Below are positions 55,012-64,000 of a stretch of DNA of 64,000 bases, one piece after another. The notes beneath the pieces are model-generated. The model was not told the origin of the DNA. It did no database searches and was given only the letters and a program-made list of their open reading frames with translations. The DNA comes from Agrypnia vestita (Eukaryota; Arthropoda; Insecta; Trichoptera; Phryganeidae), in contig JADDOH010023082.1 in the NCBI GenBank assembly GCA_016648135.1, positions 35,593-99,592 on the forward strand, written 5' to 3'. The position numbers were made by a program, and so were the translations under genes. Numbering within the stretch: position 1 is the stretch's first letter; each line of letters begins with the position of its first letter.

Positions 55012-58000
55012 ATGGCTTCAAATTCATTCCTGACCAACGTACCGAAGTTGAAAGGGCGTGAGAACTATCACGAATGGGCGTTTGCAGCGGAGAATTTGCT
55101 GGTTTTAGAGGGCATGGCAGAGTGTATCAAGCAAGAAAGCCCGAAAACTGCAACCGCAGAAGATGCAAAAGCAAAAGCTAAGTTAATTTTAACCATAGAT
55201 CCGTCACTATACGTCCACATAAGGGAAGCTTCAAGCGCAAGAGATTTGTGGCAGAAATTGAAGTCTATGTTTGATGATTCTGGATTCTCCCGCAGAATTA
55301 CTCTGTTGCGTAATTTAATATCAATACGTCTTGATGATTGTGATTCGATGACTGATTATGTTACGCAAATAATTGAGACAGCCCAGAAATTATCGGGAAC
55401 AGGTTTTTCCGTGAATAACGAGTGGATCGGCTGTTTATTGCTGGCAGGTTTACCTGAAAAATACTTTCCAATGATAATGGCCATAGAACATTCTGGAATC
55501 GCCATTACGGCTGACGTTGTCAAGACAAAGCTGATTGACTTGGCAGGTAACAATTTCGATTCCGGAAATGCATTTTTAAGCAGAGGGCAGCGCAATCGCC
55601 AGCAGTATTCTAAAGTTGGCGGCCATGGCAAGAATGACAACTCAAGGCAACATGGCGTCGCCGGTGAGCTGTCAGTGACCGGATCGAGTATAAACAAATC
55701 GAATAAGATGATGAACGTGAAATGTTATCGGTGCAAATCATTTGGACACTTTAAATCTCAGTGTAAACAGCAAGTAAAGAAGACAAACGCGTTCTCCGCA
55801 GTTTTCTTGAGTGGAAATTATAGTAAACAAGATTTTTACTTGGATAGTGGCGCGAGTGCCCATATGACGACGGATGTAAATATGTTACACAATGTTTTTA
55901 ATTCACCAAGCATCAAGGAGATAATAGCAGCAAATCAAAGTGCTATGCCAGTGTTGTGCTCGGGTGATGTGGACATTATAACCGTCACTCCAAATTGCAA
56001 GTTTGAGGTTACTTTAAAAGACGTTTTATGTGTACCTAACCTCACCACGAACTTGATATCAGTGAGTCAGCTTATCAAAAACGGCAATAGAGTAGAGTTC
56101 AAGGAAAAGTGCTGTAATATTTACAACAAAGAGAACAGTTTGGTGGCTGTGGCAAATCAGACAGATGGTGTTTACAAGTTGGTCATGGAACGTAAACAAT
56201 GTTTGTTTACATCTCCTTCTTCAGCGGCTAGCAGTGAAGTATGGCATAGGAGATTGGGCCACTTGAATATGAATGATCTGAATGAAATGCAGGATGGAGC
56301 AGTCACAGGAATATCATGCACGGATAAGCCAGTGATCAACAAAAATACATGCACAGTTTGTTGTGAAGGGAAGCAGTCACGCTTACCATTCGGTCATGTG
56401 GGAACAAGGAGCTGTGAAAAACTGGAAGTCATCCATAGCGATGTGTGTGGACCGATGGAGTCATATTCGATTGGTGGAGCAAGGTATTTCCTTATATTTG
56501 TCGACGATTATACGCGTATGGCTTTTGTTTATTTTCTTAAAGCAAAAAGTGAAGTATTCAAGTACTTTAAGGAATTTAAGTTAATGGTAGAAAACCAACA
56601 AAGCAGAAAAATTAAAATGTTTAGGACAGATAATGGCTTAGAGTTTTGTAGCAATGAGTTTGAGAACTATTTGAAGAATGCAGGCATTGTCCATCAAAAG
56701 ACCAATGCTTACACTCCGGAACAGAATGGTATGTGTGAACGCATTAATCGAACCATTGTTGAGCGAGCTCGTTGTTTATTATGTGATGCAGGATTAAACA
56801 AAAAGTTTTGGGCAGAGGCAACAAATACTGCTGTCTATCTAAGAAACAGGTCAGTTGCATCAGGATTAAATAAAAAAACTCCTTATGAGCTCTGGACGGA
56901 TACAAAACCAGATTTAAGTCATGTCAGAATATTTGGTAGTCAGGTAATGGTACATATACCTAAAGAAAAGCGGCTTAAGTGGGATGCTAAGTCGAAGAAG
57001 CATATTCTAGTTGGATTTGCTGATAATATTAAAGGCTACCGTGTGTATGATCCTACTAAGAGATATATTACTACCAGTAGAGATGTAATAATCCACGAGA
57101 ATATAGAAAGAAACCGCACAATGGATGAGACCGCAACAGTTTCAGTTGGGGATATTATCCAAGCAGATGAGTCAGGCAGAAATTATGATAAAGAAATAAA
57201 AGATGAATCTATTTCTTGTCCTATAGATCTGAATATTTCTTCAGGTTCAGAGTATGTGAACGCCTTAACTGATTTGGATTCTACATTGCAGCAATCTCTA
57301 AATCTTGGAGAAAAGGTCGAAGAACCAGTACCAGAGGAACCAGTAATCAGCAAACGTGTGAGGAAGCAGCCAGAACGTTATGGCTTTACAAACCTATGTA
57401 CGACGTCGAGTCCAGGAGTCACAAATGATCCCATCAGCGTCCGAGAAGCTCTGGAGAGTCCGGATAGAGAAGAATGGATAGAGGCGATGAAGGATGAGCT
57501 GCAGTCGTTTGAAGAAAATGATGCATGGTTTCCGGTGGACGAATTACCTTCTAGTAAAACTCTAGTGCAGAGCAAGTGGGTGTTTAAAAAGAAAATCAAT
57601 AGTGATAATAGTGTGCGGTACAGAGCTCGGTTAGTGGCAAAAGGCTTTACGCAGAAGCCTGGTATTGACTATGAAGAGACTTTTTCTCCTGTTGTAAGGC
57701 ATTCTACTCTTAAATTGTTATTTGCATTGTCTGTACAGTTAAACCTTGATGTCACTCATTTAGATGTTAAAACAGCTTTTTTAAATGGCTGTCTTAAAGA
57801 AGATATTTATATGTACCAGCCAGAAATAAATTATGACGTTAATAAGCAAAGGATAATTGTTAAATTAAATAAAGCAATTTATGGGTTAAAGCAATCGTCT
57901 AGGTCATGGTATGAAAGAGTTGAGCAATGCTTATGTGAGGTAGGTTTTAAAAAGAGTCTTTTAGAGCCTTGTATTTTTACAAAAATGAATGATAATGTAA

Positions 58001-58077
58001 AAATTATCATAGCCTTATATGTTGATGATTTTTTTTTTTTTCTAGTAATAACAATAAAGCAGAGACTGAAAACTTAA
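55012..58077 (+). CDS. Copia Gag-Pol polyprotein (through RT catalytic motif)
   Basis: 1,021 codons. Gag occupies roughly residues 1-235. A CX2CX4HX4C zinc knuckle spans C238-C251 and binds RNA. Protease has D278-S-G. Integrase shows an HHCC site (H412, H417, C447, C450) and the catalytic triad D477, D540 and E576 with the expected D35E spacing. Reverse transcriptase follows with D918 in Leu-Asp-Val-Lys-Thr-Ala-Phe and Y1003-V-D-D. The protein should package the RNA, copy it and insert the DNA. The start is the first ATG after the leader, in a good context (AGAAATGG). The frame runs out 15 codons after YVDD because of a frame change at a T tract, so the product lacks the RT thumb and RNase H. 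Confidence 0.95.
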   Translation: MASNSFLTNVPKLKGRENYHEWAFAAENLLVLEGMAECIKQESPKTATAEDAKAKAKLILTIDPSLYVHIREASSARDLWQKLKSMFDDSGFSRRITLLRNLISIRLDDCDSMTDYVTQIIETAQKLSGTGFSVNNEWIGCLLLAGLPEKYFPMIMAIEHSGIAITADVVKTKLIDLAGNNFDSGNAFLSRGQRNRQQYSKVGGHGKNDNSRQHGVAGELSVTGSSINKSNKMMNVKCYRCKSFGHFKSQCKQQVKKTNAFSAVFLSGNYSKQDFYLDSGASAHMTTDVNMLHNVFNSPSIKEIIAANQSAMPVLCSGDVDIITVTPNCKFEVTLKDVLCVPNLTTNLISVSQLIKNGNRVEFKEKCCNIYNKENSLVAVANQTDGVYKLVMERKQCLFTSPSSAASSEVWHRRLGHLNMNDLNEMQDGAVTGISCTDKPVINKNTCTVCCEGKQSRLPFGHVGTRSCEKLEVIHSDVCGPMESYSIGGARYFLIFVDDYTRMAFVYFLKAKSEVFKYFKEFKLMVENQQSRKIKMFRTDNGLEFCSNEFENYLKNAGIVHQKTNAYTPEQNGMCERINRTIVERARCLLCDAGLNKKFWAEATNTAVYLRNRSVASGLNKKTPYELWTDTKPDLSHVRIFGSQVMVHIPKEKRLKWDAKSKKHILVGFADNIKGYRVYDPTKRYITTSRDVIIHENIERNRTMDETATVSVGDIIQADESGRNYDKEIKDESISCPIDLNISSGSEYVNALTDLDSTLQQSLNLGEKVEEPVPEEPVISKRVRKQPERYGFTNLCTTSSPGVTNDPISVREALESPDREEWIEAMKDELQSFEENDAWFPVDELPSSKTLVQSKWVFKKKINSDNSVRYRARLVAKGFTQKPGIDYEETFSPVVRHSTLKLLFALSVQLNLDVTHLDVKTAFLNGCLKEDIYMYQPEINYDVNKQRIIVKLNKAIYGLKQSSRSWYERVEQCLCEVGFKKSLLEPCIFTKMNDNVKIIIALYVDDFFFFLVITIKQRLKT
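58030..58041 (+). other. T12 tract with frame change inside RT
   Basis: Twelve Ts follow the YVDD codons. The upstream frame continues for 11 more codons after the tract to a TAA at 58075. The downstream frame is open from 58041 onward, one base back. A length change in the homopolymer is the simplest cause. A sequencing error or slippage during expression are alternatives. Confidence 0.85.
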
Positions 58078-58082
58078 TATCT

Positions 58083-58970
58083 GTGTTGAGTTCTAAATTT
58101 AAAATTAAAAATTTAGGGCAGGTTCAACAATGCTTAGGCATGAGAGTTAAGATAAATAGAGAATCAAATGTTGTTATTTTGGATCAGGAACAATATATAG
58201 AGCAGTTACTAAATAAATTTAATATGTTAAATTGTAAAGTTGCTAGTACTCCTATGGAATGCAAGTTAAATATTGAGAAGTCTGAGATTTGTGATCATGA
58301 CACTCCATATCAACAATTAATTGGAAGCCTGATGTACTTATCAGTTCTCACAAGACCAGACATATCTTTTTGTGTTAGTTTTCTTAGTCAATTTAATAAA
58401 TGTCATTCAAATGTTCATTGGAATTATGCAAAAAGAGTACTGAGATACCTAAAGAAAACAAAAAAATATTGTCTTAAGTATGAAAAGGAAAAAGCTGAAC
58501 TTGTAGGTTTTGATGATGCCGATTGGGCAAGTAATGTAGTAGATCGTAAATCATACACAGGATTTTGTTTTGTGATGTCAGGCTCACCAATCTCTTGGGA
58601 GAGCAAGAAGCAAAAAACAGTGGCATTATCTAGCATGGAAGCGGAGTATATGTCTATAGCTGAAGCCTGTAAAGAAGCTATATACTTAAGATCTTTATTA
58701 AGTGAACTGACAGGCAATTTATCTACTGTGCGTTTGTATAATGATAGCCAGAGTGCGCAGAAGTTGGTGGCAAATTTTAAGTGTAATAGAAAAAGTAAAC
58801 ATATTGATATTAGGTATCATTTTATTAAGGATGCAGTCAGCAATAAAATCATTGATTTAGAATATTTGCCAACAACTGCTATGCCAGCTGACATACTAAC
58901 TAAAGCTTTAAATCCCATGAAGCATTATAAATGTATGGAGGATATGGGGGTTAATCAAACAGATTATTAA
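58083..58970 (+). CDS. Copia RT thumb and RNase H, separate frame
   Basis: 295 codons from the first ATG, though the frame is open from 58041. It begins with the Lys-Asn-Leu-Gly...Leu-Gly-Met motif of the RT C-terminal part. Next come Thr-Arg-Pro-Asp-Ile, then RNase H: Asp-Asp-Ala-Asp-Trp-Ala (D144-W148), Ser-Ser-Met-Glu-Ala-Glu-Tyr, Asn-Asp-Ser-Gln-Ser and Lys-His-Ile-Asp-Ile-Arg-Tyr-His. RNase H removes the RNA template. It ends in Asp-Ile-Leu-Thr-Lys-Ala-Leu, usual for the copia C-terminus. Alone it would not be translated from a normal start. Confidence 0.9.
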   Translation: MLSSKFKIKNLGQVQQCLGMRVKINRESNVVILDQEQYIEQLLNKFNMLNCKVASTPMECKLNIEKSEICDHDTPYQQLIGSLMYLSVLTRPDISFCVSFLSQFNKCHSNVHWNYAKRVLRYLKKTKKYCLKYEKEKAELVGFDDADWASNVVDRKSYTGFCFVMSGSPISWESKKQKTVALSSMEAEYMSIAEACKEAIYLRSLLSELTGNLSTVRLYNDSQSAQKLVANFKCNRKSKHIDIRYHFIKDAVSNKIIDLEYLPTTAMPADILTKALNPMKHYKCMEDMGVNQTDY

Positions 58971-59021
58971 AAAGGATCGTTTATTTCATAGAAATGGTTT
59001 GTTTATTTGATGTAGTTGGGG

Positions 59022-59165
59022 TGTTAGAATATAATATTTTATATGGTAACATCAAATATACAAGTAGCGCCCTCTATATCCGTTGTGTATGTAACCTGTG
59101 ATTTTTGAATAAAGCATTCGCTTATTGGCACATAAACTATCAAGTTGTTTAATTTCATTTTAACA
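59022..59165 (+). repeat. Copia 3' LTR
   Basis: Identical to the 5' LTR. The preceding GTTGGGG is a weak, short polypurine tract. Confidence 0.9.
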
Positions 59166-59254
59166 GTTAATTTATGTTTTAATTAGGTAGGTACTAGATG
59201 TGTTCTTTTTACAACTTTTTACAACTAAATAACAAATATACAAACAAACATTTT

Positions 59255-59362
59255 TTATACAAATGTACCTACACCGTTTGACAGGTCTTACCCAAATTTG
59301 GCACACTTATTCTTTAGGAACCGACATGTAAAAGTACGTCATGTTTGACGGGTTGCAGCTAG
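59255..59362 (+). mobile_element. Helitron-like 3' fragment
   Basis: CTACACCGTTTGACAGGTCT, CCAAATTTGGCACACTTATT, and an end GGGTTGCAGCTAG followed by T. CTAG before T is the Helitron 3' signature. Its reverse start matches family C copies. Confidence 0.45.
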
Positions 59363-59499
59363 TAAATTATAAACAGTAATTTCATAAAATTATCTTTCCT
59401 ATAAATACCATTATTTTTATTTAATTTAAAAGTTCTATACCCCTGAAAAAACATAGCTGGCAGGTGTCAAAGTGGTTTGCTGCCGTACTGTATTGTACA

Positions 59500-59800
59500 T
59501 CTGGCGTGATACGAGCATTTCCTTTGACACTTCAATTCCGCAGCCGTTCTGCAAATCCGACGGCCGACCATCATCACGCGCGCATCCCCCGCCAGGGTCG
59601 GGGGTCGGCCCGGTGTCCGGTGTCAAACGATCCGCCGCGCCACTCCGACGGGAGCTGACAGGAGGCGGCTGGACGCTAATCAGCCTGAAACGGCGCCTGA
59701 TTACAGATCACGCGAGGTGAAACATTGTCATCCGACAGGACAACTATCCTGCGCAATCATTGAAATCGGCGAGCGATACAGAATACGCGTAACGCGTCTC
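59500..59800. other. GC-rich island
   Basis: CpG-rich with GCTAATCAGCC and CTGATTACAGATCACG strings (GATTA/TAATC homeodomain-type cores). Short frames lack domains. Candidate conserved non-coding element. Confidence 0.35.
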
Positions 59801-61110
59801 AGAAACGACGCGTGTCGTATTCGGTTTCATTTCAAGAAATTAAAAAATCAATTACACGTCGCCAATTTATTATTTTAATAATTCCATCAAAGAATTTCAA
59901 TTCTGAAAAAAAAAATATTCTTGTGCATTTTTCTTCAATCTCAAATTTATTGTTATCTTTTTGGAGTTACAACGAATTAACATGTCGGTCGATATATATG
60001 CAAAAACAAAATTTTACAGGAGAGAGAAAAAACACCATAATTTCAAAGAAATAAATAACCATAATTTCAAAGAAATAAATTACCATAATTTCAGTTTTAT
60101 TTATTTTCTAATATTAACTTGCCATTAATTTTACGTTTTCTTCATTCGTATCTATTGTTAAGCAATCCCAGCGACTTCGTCGAACTGTCGGCGTACGATA
60201 TAATATTTGTTACTACCGGATGAATATACATCCACCCATCCATGCTAGCTAACTTTTGAGGTCGAATTTCGGCAAAATCGAGTTGAATATCGCAAACGAT
60301 GCATACTGTTATATAGACCTTTTTTAAAAATAATATCGCCTTTGTGACCTAAGTACTGTATAGACCCTTTTTATAGGGGCGTCTTCATAATTATATAAAA
60401 TATCTACAATCGATATAAAATGATCCGTAACTCTTTTTCAAAAGGACTATTACTATCCTTTTATTTGTAACATTTTTGGGGAGTTTTAGATATAAAAAAT
60501 CTCATGTCAAAGATAAACATATTTTTACGTTCTTGTTTTTATTTCTTTAATAATTCATAGGTACAAAAAAGAGCAATATATTCTAATACGTCAATTTGAC
60601 AGCAAACTAGAGACGTAACCAAGATTGTATGGAGAGGTACTGGGATCGATACACGAACCTTTCAAAAAAAATTAAAAGTAATCGTGAAAAAACACAAAGA
60701 AATGACATGGTGACAATTTTTACTAACACGACTAGGCTCTGAAAACAAGCTTATTCTTGCGTAATCACGTTATTAAAAATGAATAATTAATTATTACTGA
60801 TTCTTCTGTGCAAGAGGTCTGCGTATATTGCGGTAGGTACGGCAATTTTGGTCGACGTTTCAGGTCCCATTGCGGGGTCTATTATGAAAAAATATTATTC
60901 AGGGCCAGGGTACAAAATGGATGATTATGATGATACGAATTTATGTACCTGGTGGTACCGTAAATAAAACTGGGTATCCGGAAGTCACAAGATACTTAAA
61001 TCAAGAAAATAATAAATGATAATCTAAACAAAACGTTTATTATTATTAGACACACATTTTATTTTGTGCCACGAACAGGGGAGAGAAATATCACAGTGAT
61101 TACATAGTAG
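59801..61110. other. No gene recognised
   Basis: An 18-20 base direct repeat CCATAATTTCAAAGAAATAA at 60035-60079 is the only structure noted. Confidence 0.4.
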
Positions 61111-61475
61111 AGAGATATCTGGTCAAGAGTCCATTAAGTATTATGGTATGGGCACTTATTAGTGCTCAAAGTCCGTCTTTGCATTGTCAAAAAACGGTGA
61201 ATGGTGAAAATTTTCGCAATGTGTGAGACTCCCTTGCTCTTTGACATAAGGAAAAGGCGTTAGAAAATATGCCGAGTAAAAAAATATGGAAGTCTTCCCA
61301 TGGCTCGGAAGCTCATTAAACTTGAACCCTATTAGAAACTTTAGGGAGAGAGTTTATAAAGAACTTAAGTATCAAAAGGGAAACTTCCAAGAAAGTCAAC
61401 ACTTTTGTCAACTAATTGAAAAAGCTTCTAATTTAAAGGTTTCTTGCACCATAGTCAAAGATTTAAATAAGTAGT
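61111..61475 (+). pseudogene. Tc1/mariner transposase relic
   Basis: The frame near 61128-61228 reads Ser-Ile-Met-Val-Trp-Ala, then Thr-Val-Asn-Gly-Glu-Asn-Phe-Arg-Asn-Val, matching the SxMVWG...VNGExY block of Tc1/mariner transposases. After a deletion that removes the HNDNAP-type aspartate region, a second frame (61286-61471) has Phe-Pro-Trp-Leu-Gly-Ser-Ser-Leu-Asn-Leu-Asn-Pro-Ile, the altered WPxxSPDLNPIE motif. The catalytic Asp is changed to Asn. Dead copy. Confidence 0.65.
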
Positions 61476-61604
61476 AGTAATGCGTAGAAAAATATGTCGG
61501 ATTCACTCATTCTTTGCGCATGACACACGTGTGACCAAATATATAAGTCTACCAAGCAGCTGGTGTTACACTCGTGACACGAAGGCATAACATACGTATT
61601 TTAA

Positions 61605-62078
61605 AAGAACAATATCTATTTTTTTTAATATTTACTGATAAGTAATAAAGTTGACAACTATGTTAAAAGGGTTGAAAAAAATAAGACGAATAAAATATTT
61701 TTCAAAAAGTGTTTTTTTAAAACATAGATCGCAACTAAATTTACCGACAGATTTTTCAACAATTTTGATAATTAAAGATAATCATTTACTTTATAATATT
61801 ATTTAAAAAAAACATGTCACAAATCCATACAGTCATATAAAGCCCACAAAGTGGACCAATTGTCTTCATTTCTAAAACATCGTTGGTTTGGTAATTTATA
61901 AATTGATTAAACAATCTAGATTGTTACATTTTAGGAAAATTTACGTATTAAAAATATATTGAACCTAATGAATAAATTTTAATTAGATACCTTTCCATAC
62001 AAAAATGTGATACAAAGTGCAAGAGAATCTGTGAAAAAAGTGGTGCATTTCGCTCACATTGCCAGACGATCGCCTTAA
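61605..62078 (-). mobile_element. Half copy of the TTAA palindromic element
   Basis: Aligns with the right arm of 8599-9684: ACAGATTTTTCAACAATTTT, AAAGCCCACAAAGTGGACCA, TTGGTTTGGTAATTTATAAA, CAGACGATCGCC, then TTAA at 62075-62078. No left arm. Strand given only for arm orientation. Confidence 0.65.
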
Positions 62079-62794
62079 TGGATATGAGAGATTTTTAACA
62101 AAAACTAAAAAACTTTATATAAATTATAACACGAGACACGCAAGGATAATGTCAAATTTGACTTGCTGAGATTTCTAAAGGAAACTTTAGAACGTCATCC
62201 GCGGAAAACAGAAAAAAAATTAAATGTACGATCCTATCACCTTTTATATTATTAAATATTAAATATTTATGACATATGTTCAAAAGTATATTGAAAATTG
62301 AAAGCCAAAGGTGAAAACTGAAATATTTTAAAAATATACCAAAAACATGCCTGCCCCAATATATACTTTACTAATTGTTTTTACTTTTGTATCAAGCATT
62401 TCCAGGAAAAAGCTTCTACATTTTTGATTAAATTTCAATCGAATACCGCTTTATATTTAAAAAATGTGGAGATTGTTATTTTAAATCTCACACACGTACG
62501 GGATTTTATTGCAAATCCATTAAAAATCTCTTTGATCAGCCTCTAGGGATTTTTGTTAATAGAAATGAAATTTTAACTTTAGTGAGCACATTTCATTTTG
62601 ATTGAGAATTTAAAAATGTACTACACACTCTACAAATCAATATTTTTTATTTTACTTATCAAACTGATATGGCAGTTACAACATTATTATGTAATAAACT
62701 TGAAATTCATCGACATTAGATTATTGAGAGCTAAATGATATAAATAAAAATATATATTTTGATGTTGATTACACTATTCTTACTAATAAAAATG
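62079..62794. other. No gene recognised
   Basis: AT-rich. Confidence 0.4.
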
Positions 62795-63006
62795 AATTTT
62801 TCATAATCGACATAAGTTACTGCAATGATAGTTCAAATTTATGCAAAAAATAAGTCAGAAATGTTGAAAAAACAAATGCAAACTATGATATTGCATATCT
62901 CCATAACTATTGTCATTAGGTCATGGTTGTTTCTACATTTCCTACGACTCATAACATAGGCAGGAATCTACCGGTCAAGTTTCTGCTGCTAGCTCTGGTA
63001 CACCTG
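62795..63006. mobile_element. Fold-back element family F, right half
   Basis: ATAAGTTACTGCAATGATAG, TTGCATATCTCCATAACTAT, and the end GCTAGCTCTGGTACACCTG followed by TA. Confidence 0.55.
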
Positions 63007-63062
63007 TATATTTTGAAAATAATAAACGCTTTGTTTTATACTTATATTTTGTTATAAAAATC

Positions 63063-63100
63063 CAACAGGTTTCGGGATCGATGCTATCCTCTTCGGTAGA
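63063..63100 (-). ncRNA. Hammerhead-like motif k
   Basis: Minus strand: CCGAAGA (box 1 with a C for T and A for Y), GGAT...ATCC stem II, C, GAAACCTGTT with stem III AC/GT. Weaker than a, d, f, g and j. Confidence 0.3.
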
Positions 63101-63744
63101 TCCATTGTCCTGAAGAAGAGAGCATCGCTAATTGAGAGGAAGGAGAAACAGTTTTCTATCCTCCAGGTGATGTAAATGGTCTTCGCCTGGTAAATAATCA
63201 TGTTCGTATAGAAAATTAACATTACATTGTCTTCTATATGGGAACCATTAGAACAGTTTCACGGTATCACTCATCAATTCAGACCAGTTTAACAAAACCA
63301 TAATTTTGCGAGGGTTGAATCCCTGCTTAAAGATTCATCTTACAATCTCACACGCAATACGAGCCGTGTATCCGTACTGCGTAATGTTATCATGACCCCC
63401 CTGAACAGGGAATAGGGGGGATATCAAAAACCAGGGTTCTAAGGAATCTCAAAGGACCTCCCCAATTCCAGGGAATTATTCAGAATCAATACCAATTTAG
63501 TGCTTCCCTGTTATCTGCCTGACTCGGTGCAATGGGGCGGAAGGCAAATCGACAAGGTTCATCTTGAAAAGGACGCTCTCTGGAGAACAGAGCAGTAGGA
63601 CATATTTGTTTTATCTTTATGGAAATTCAGTAAAAATAATCATATAAGAAAAATGTATTATTCGACGATTCGATTTTTGCGTATTAGAATCCCTCGAATA
63701 ACGTTCCGATATTTTAAAATAAATTAAAGGGAGAGAGAAAAAAA
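63101..63744. other. No gene recognised
   Basis: Mixed composition, nothing recognised. Confidence 0.4.
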
Positions 63745-64000
63745 ACAGTTATTTTCTGTTAGTAAGCAAGCGAAGTCTGGAAATATCAAAAAAAAATAAC
63801 GAAAGTAGACTGAATGCGATAGACCTGTGGCCGCTTAGACTTATGAGTGAAAAATCTTTGAACCGTAGAGTGGAGAATGGACAAATTAGAACTGAATATA
63901 ATGCTGGCTGTAGCGTAATAGATAGAATGAAGAAAGAAGCGCTGACATAATTAGCCACGTAGAACGGATGAGCGAAGAAAATATGGTAAAGAAAATTTAC
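63745..64000 (+). pseudogene. LINE family X, cut by the window edge
   Basis: Degraded frame with Ser-Glu-Lys-Ser-Leu-Asn-Arg-Arg-Val, Gly-Gln-Ile-Arg-Thr-Glu and Asn-Ala-Gly-Cys-Ser-Val-Ile-Asp-Arg, parallel to 44790-44870. Continues past 64000. Confidence 0.6.

Larger units (their letters stand above)
54742..59165 (+). mobile_element. Ty1/copia LTR retrotransposon, full length
   Basis: 4,424 bases bounded by two 144-base LTRs that I read as identical throughout. Order: LTR, primer site, gag-protease-integrase-reverse transcriptase, RNase H, LTR. Integrase before reverse transcriptase defines the copia group. Identical LTRs mean a recent insertion. The coding region is broken once, in reverse transcriptase. 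The flanks (TTTTT left, GTTAA right) show no target duplication. It sits in a family A repeat. Confidence 0.95.

Noticed and set aside
55356..55697. Antisense frames within the copia gag region and elsewhere in pol
   Set aside because: Shadows of the well-supported sense frame.
1..64000. CRISPR arrays, bacterial operons, rRNA genes
   Set aside because: No spaced direct repeats of the right kind, no Shine-Dalgarno-led gene clusters, no rRNA-like sequence; the window is eukaryotic.

Overview
This 64 kb window looks like AT-rich, gene-poor nuclear DNA from an insect. A moth or butterfly is my best guess, from the mix of repeats: Helitron-like ends, tRNA-derived SINEs, LINE 3' ends with TAAG or ATT tails, and palindromic MITEs. 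I found no host protein-coding gene that I could support. The only long intact reading frames belong to one Ty1/copia retrotransposon at 54.74-59.17 kb. The rest is layered transposon debris separated by short GC-richer islands that may be non-coding regulatory sequence. An intron or intergenic desert beside a developmental gene would fit, but that is inference.

Layout. 0-7 kb: LINE 3' fragments, four copies of a recurrent repeat (here family A), and two LTR-like segments with a TATA box and heat-shock-type elements. 7-16 kb: a pair member of a 300 bp repeat (D2), short palindromes, a 1.08 kb palindrome flanked by TTAA, more family A, a CR1/L2-like LINE end, and an inverted-repeat element holding a tRNA-like module at 15.5 kb. 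16-31 kb: Helitron-like pieces, a tRNA-derived SINE, 0.5 kb fold-back elements with CAGGGTG-type ends and TA target sites, an RTE-like LINE end, TG microsatellite, and a Penelope-like GIY-YIG fragment followed by a fold-back element. 31-50 kb: a tRNA-Ala-like relic, a SINE nested in a fold-back element, a Penelope-like C-terminal relic, solo-LTR-like elements, and several LINE fragments. 50-64 kb: a hAT-like end, a SINE with an adjacent minisatellite, the copia element nested in family A, a Tc1/mariner transposase relic, and a LINE fragment running off the right edge.

The most interesting signal is a motif seen eleven times on both strands. A CTGAYGA-like box, a short hairpin whose sequence differs from copy to copy while still pairing, and GAAAC are followed in most copies by two free bases, GT and a non-G base. 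This matches the core layout of a hammerhead ribozyme with a very short stem III, with one recurrent deviation: an extra base before stem II. Several copies lie in diverging pairs inside inverted repeats, and two lie beside Penelope-like coding remnants, the retroelement class already known to carry hammerheads. A second signal is a dispersed LTR-like family whose promoter region carries near-perfect heat-shock elements, a TATA box and an initiator.

The copia element has two identical 144 bp LTRs, so it inserted recently, and a primer site matching the anticodon-stem region of initiator tRNA-Met. It is broken by a frame change at a T tract just after the YVDD motif of reverse transcriptase and shows no target-site duplication. 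All family and homology calls are from reading alone; no database search was run.
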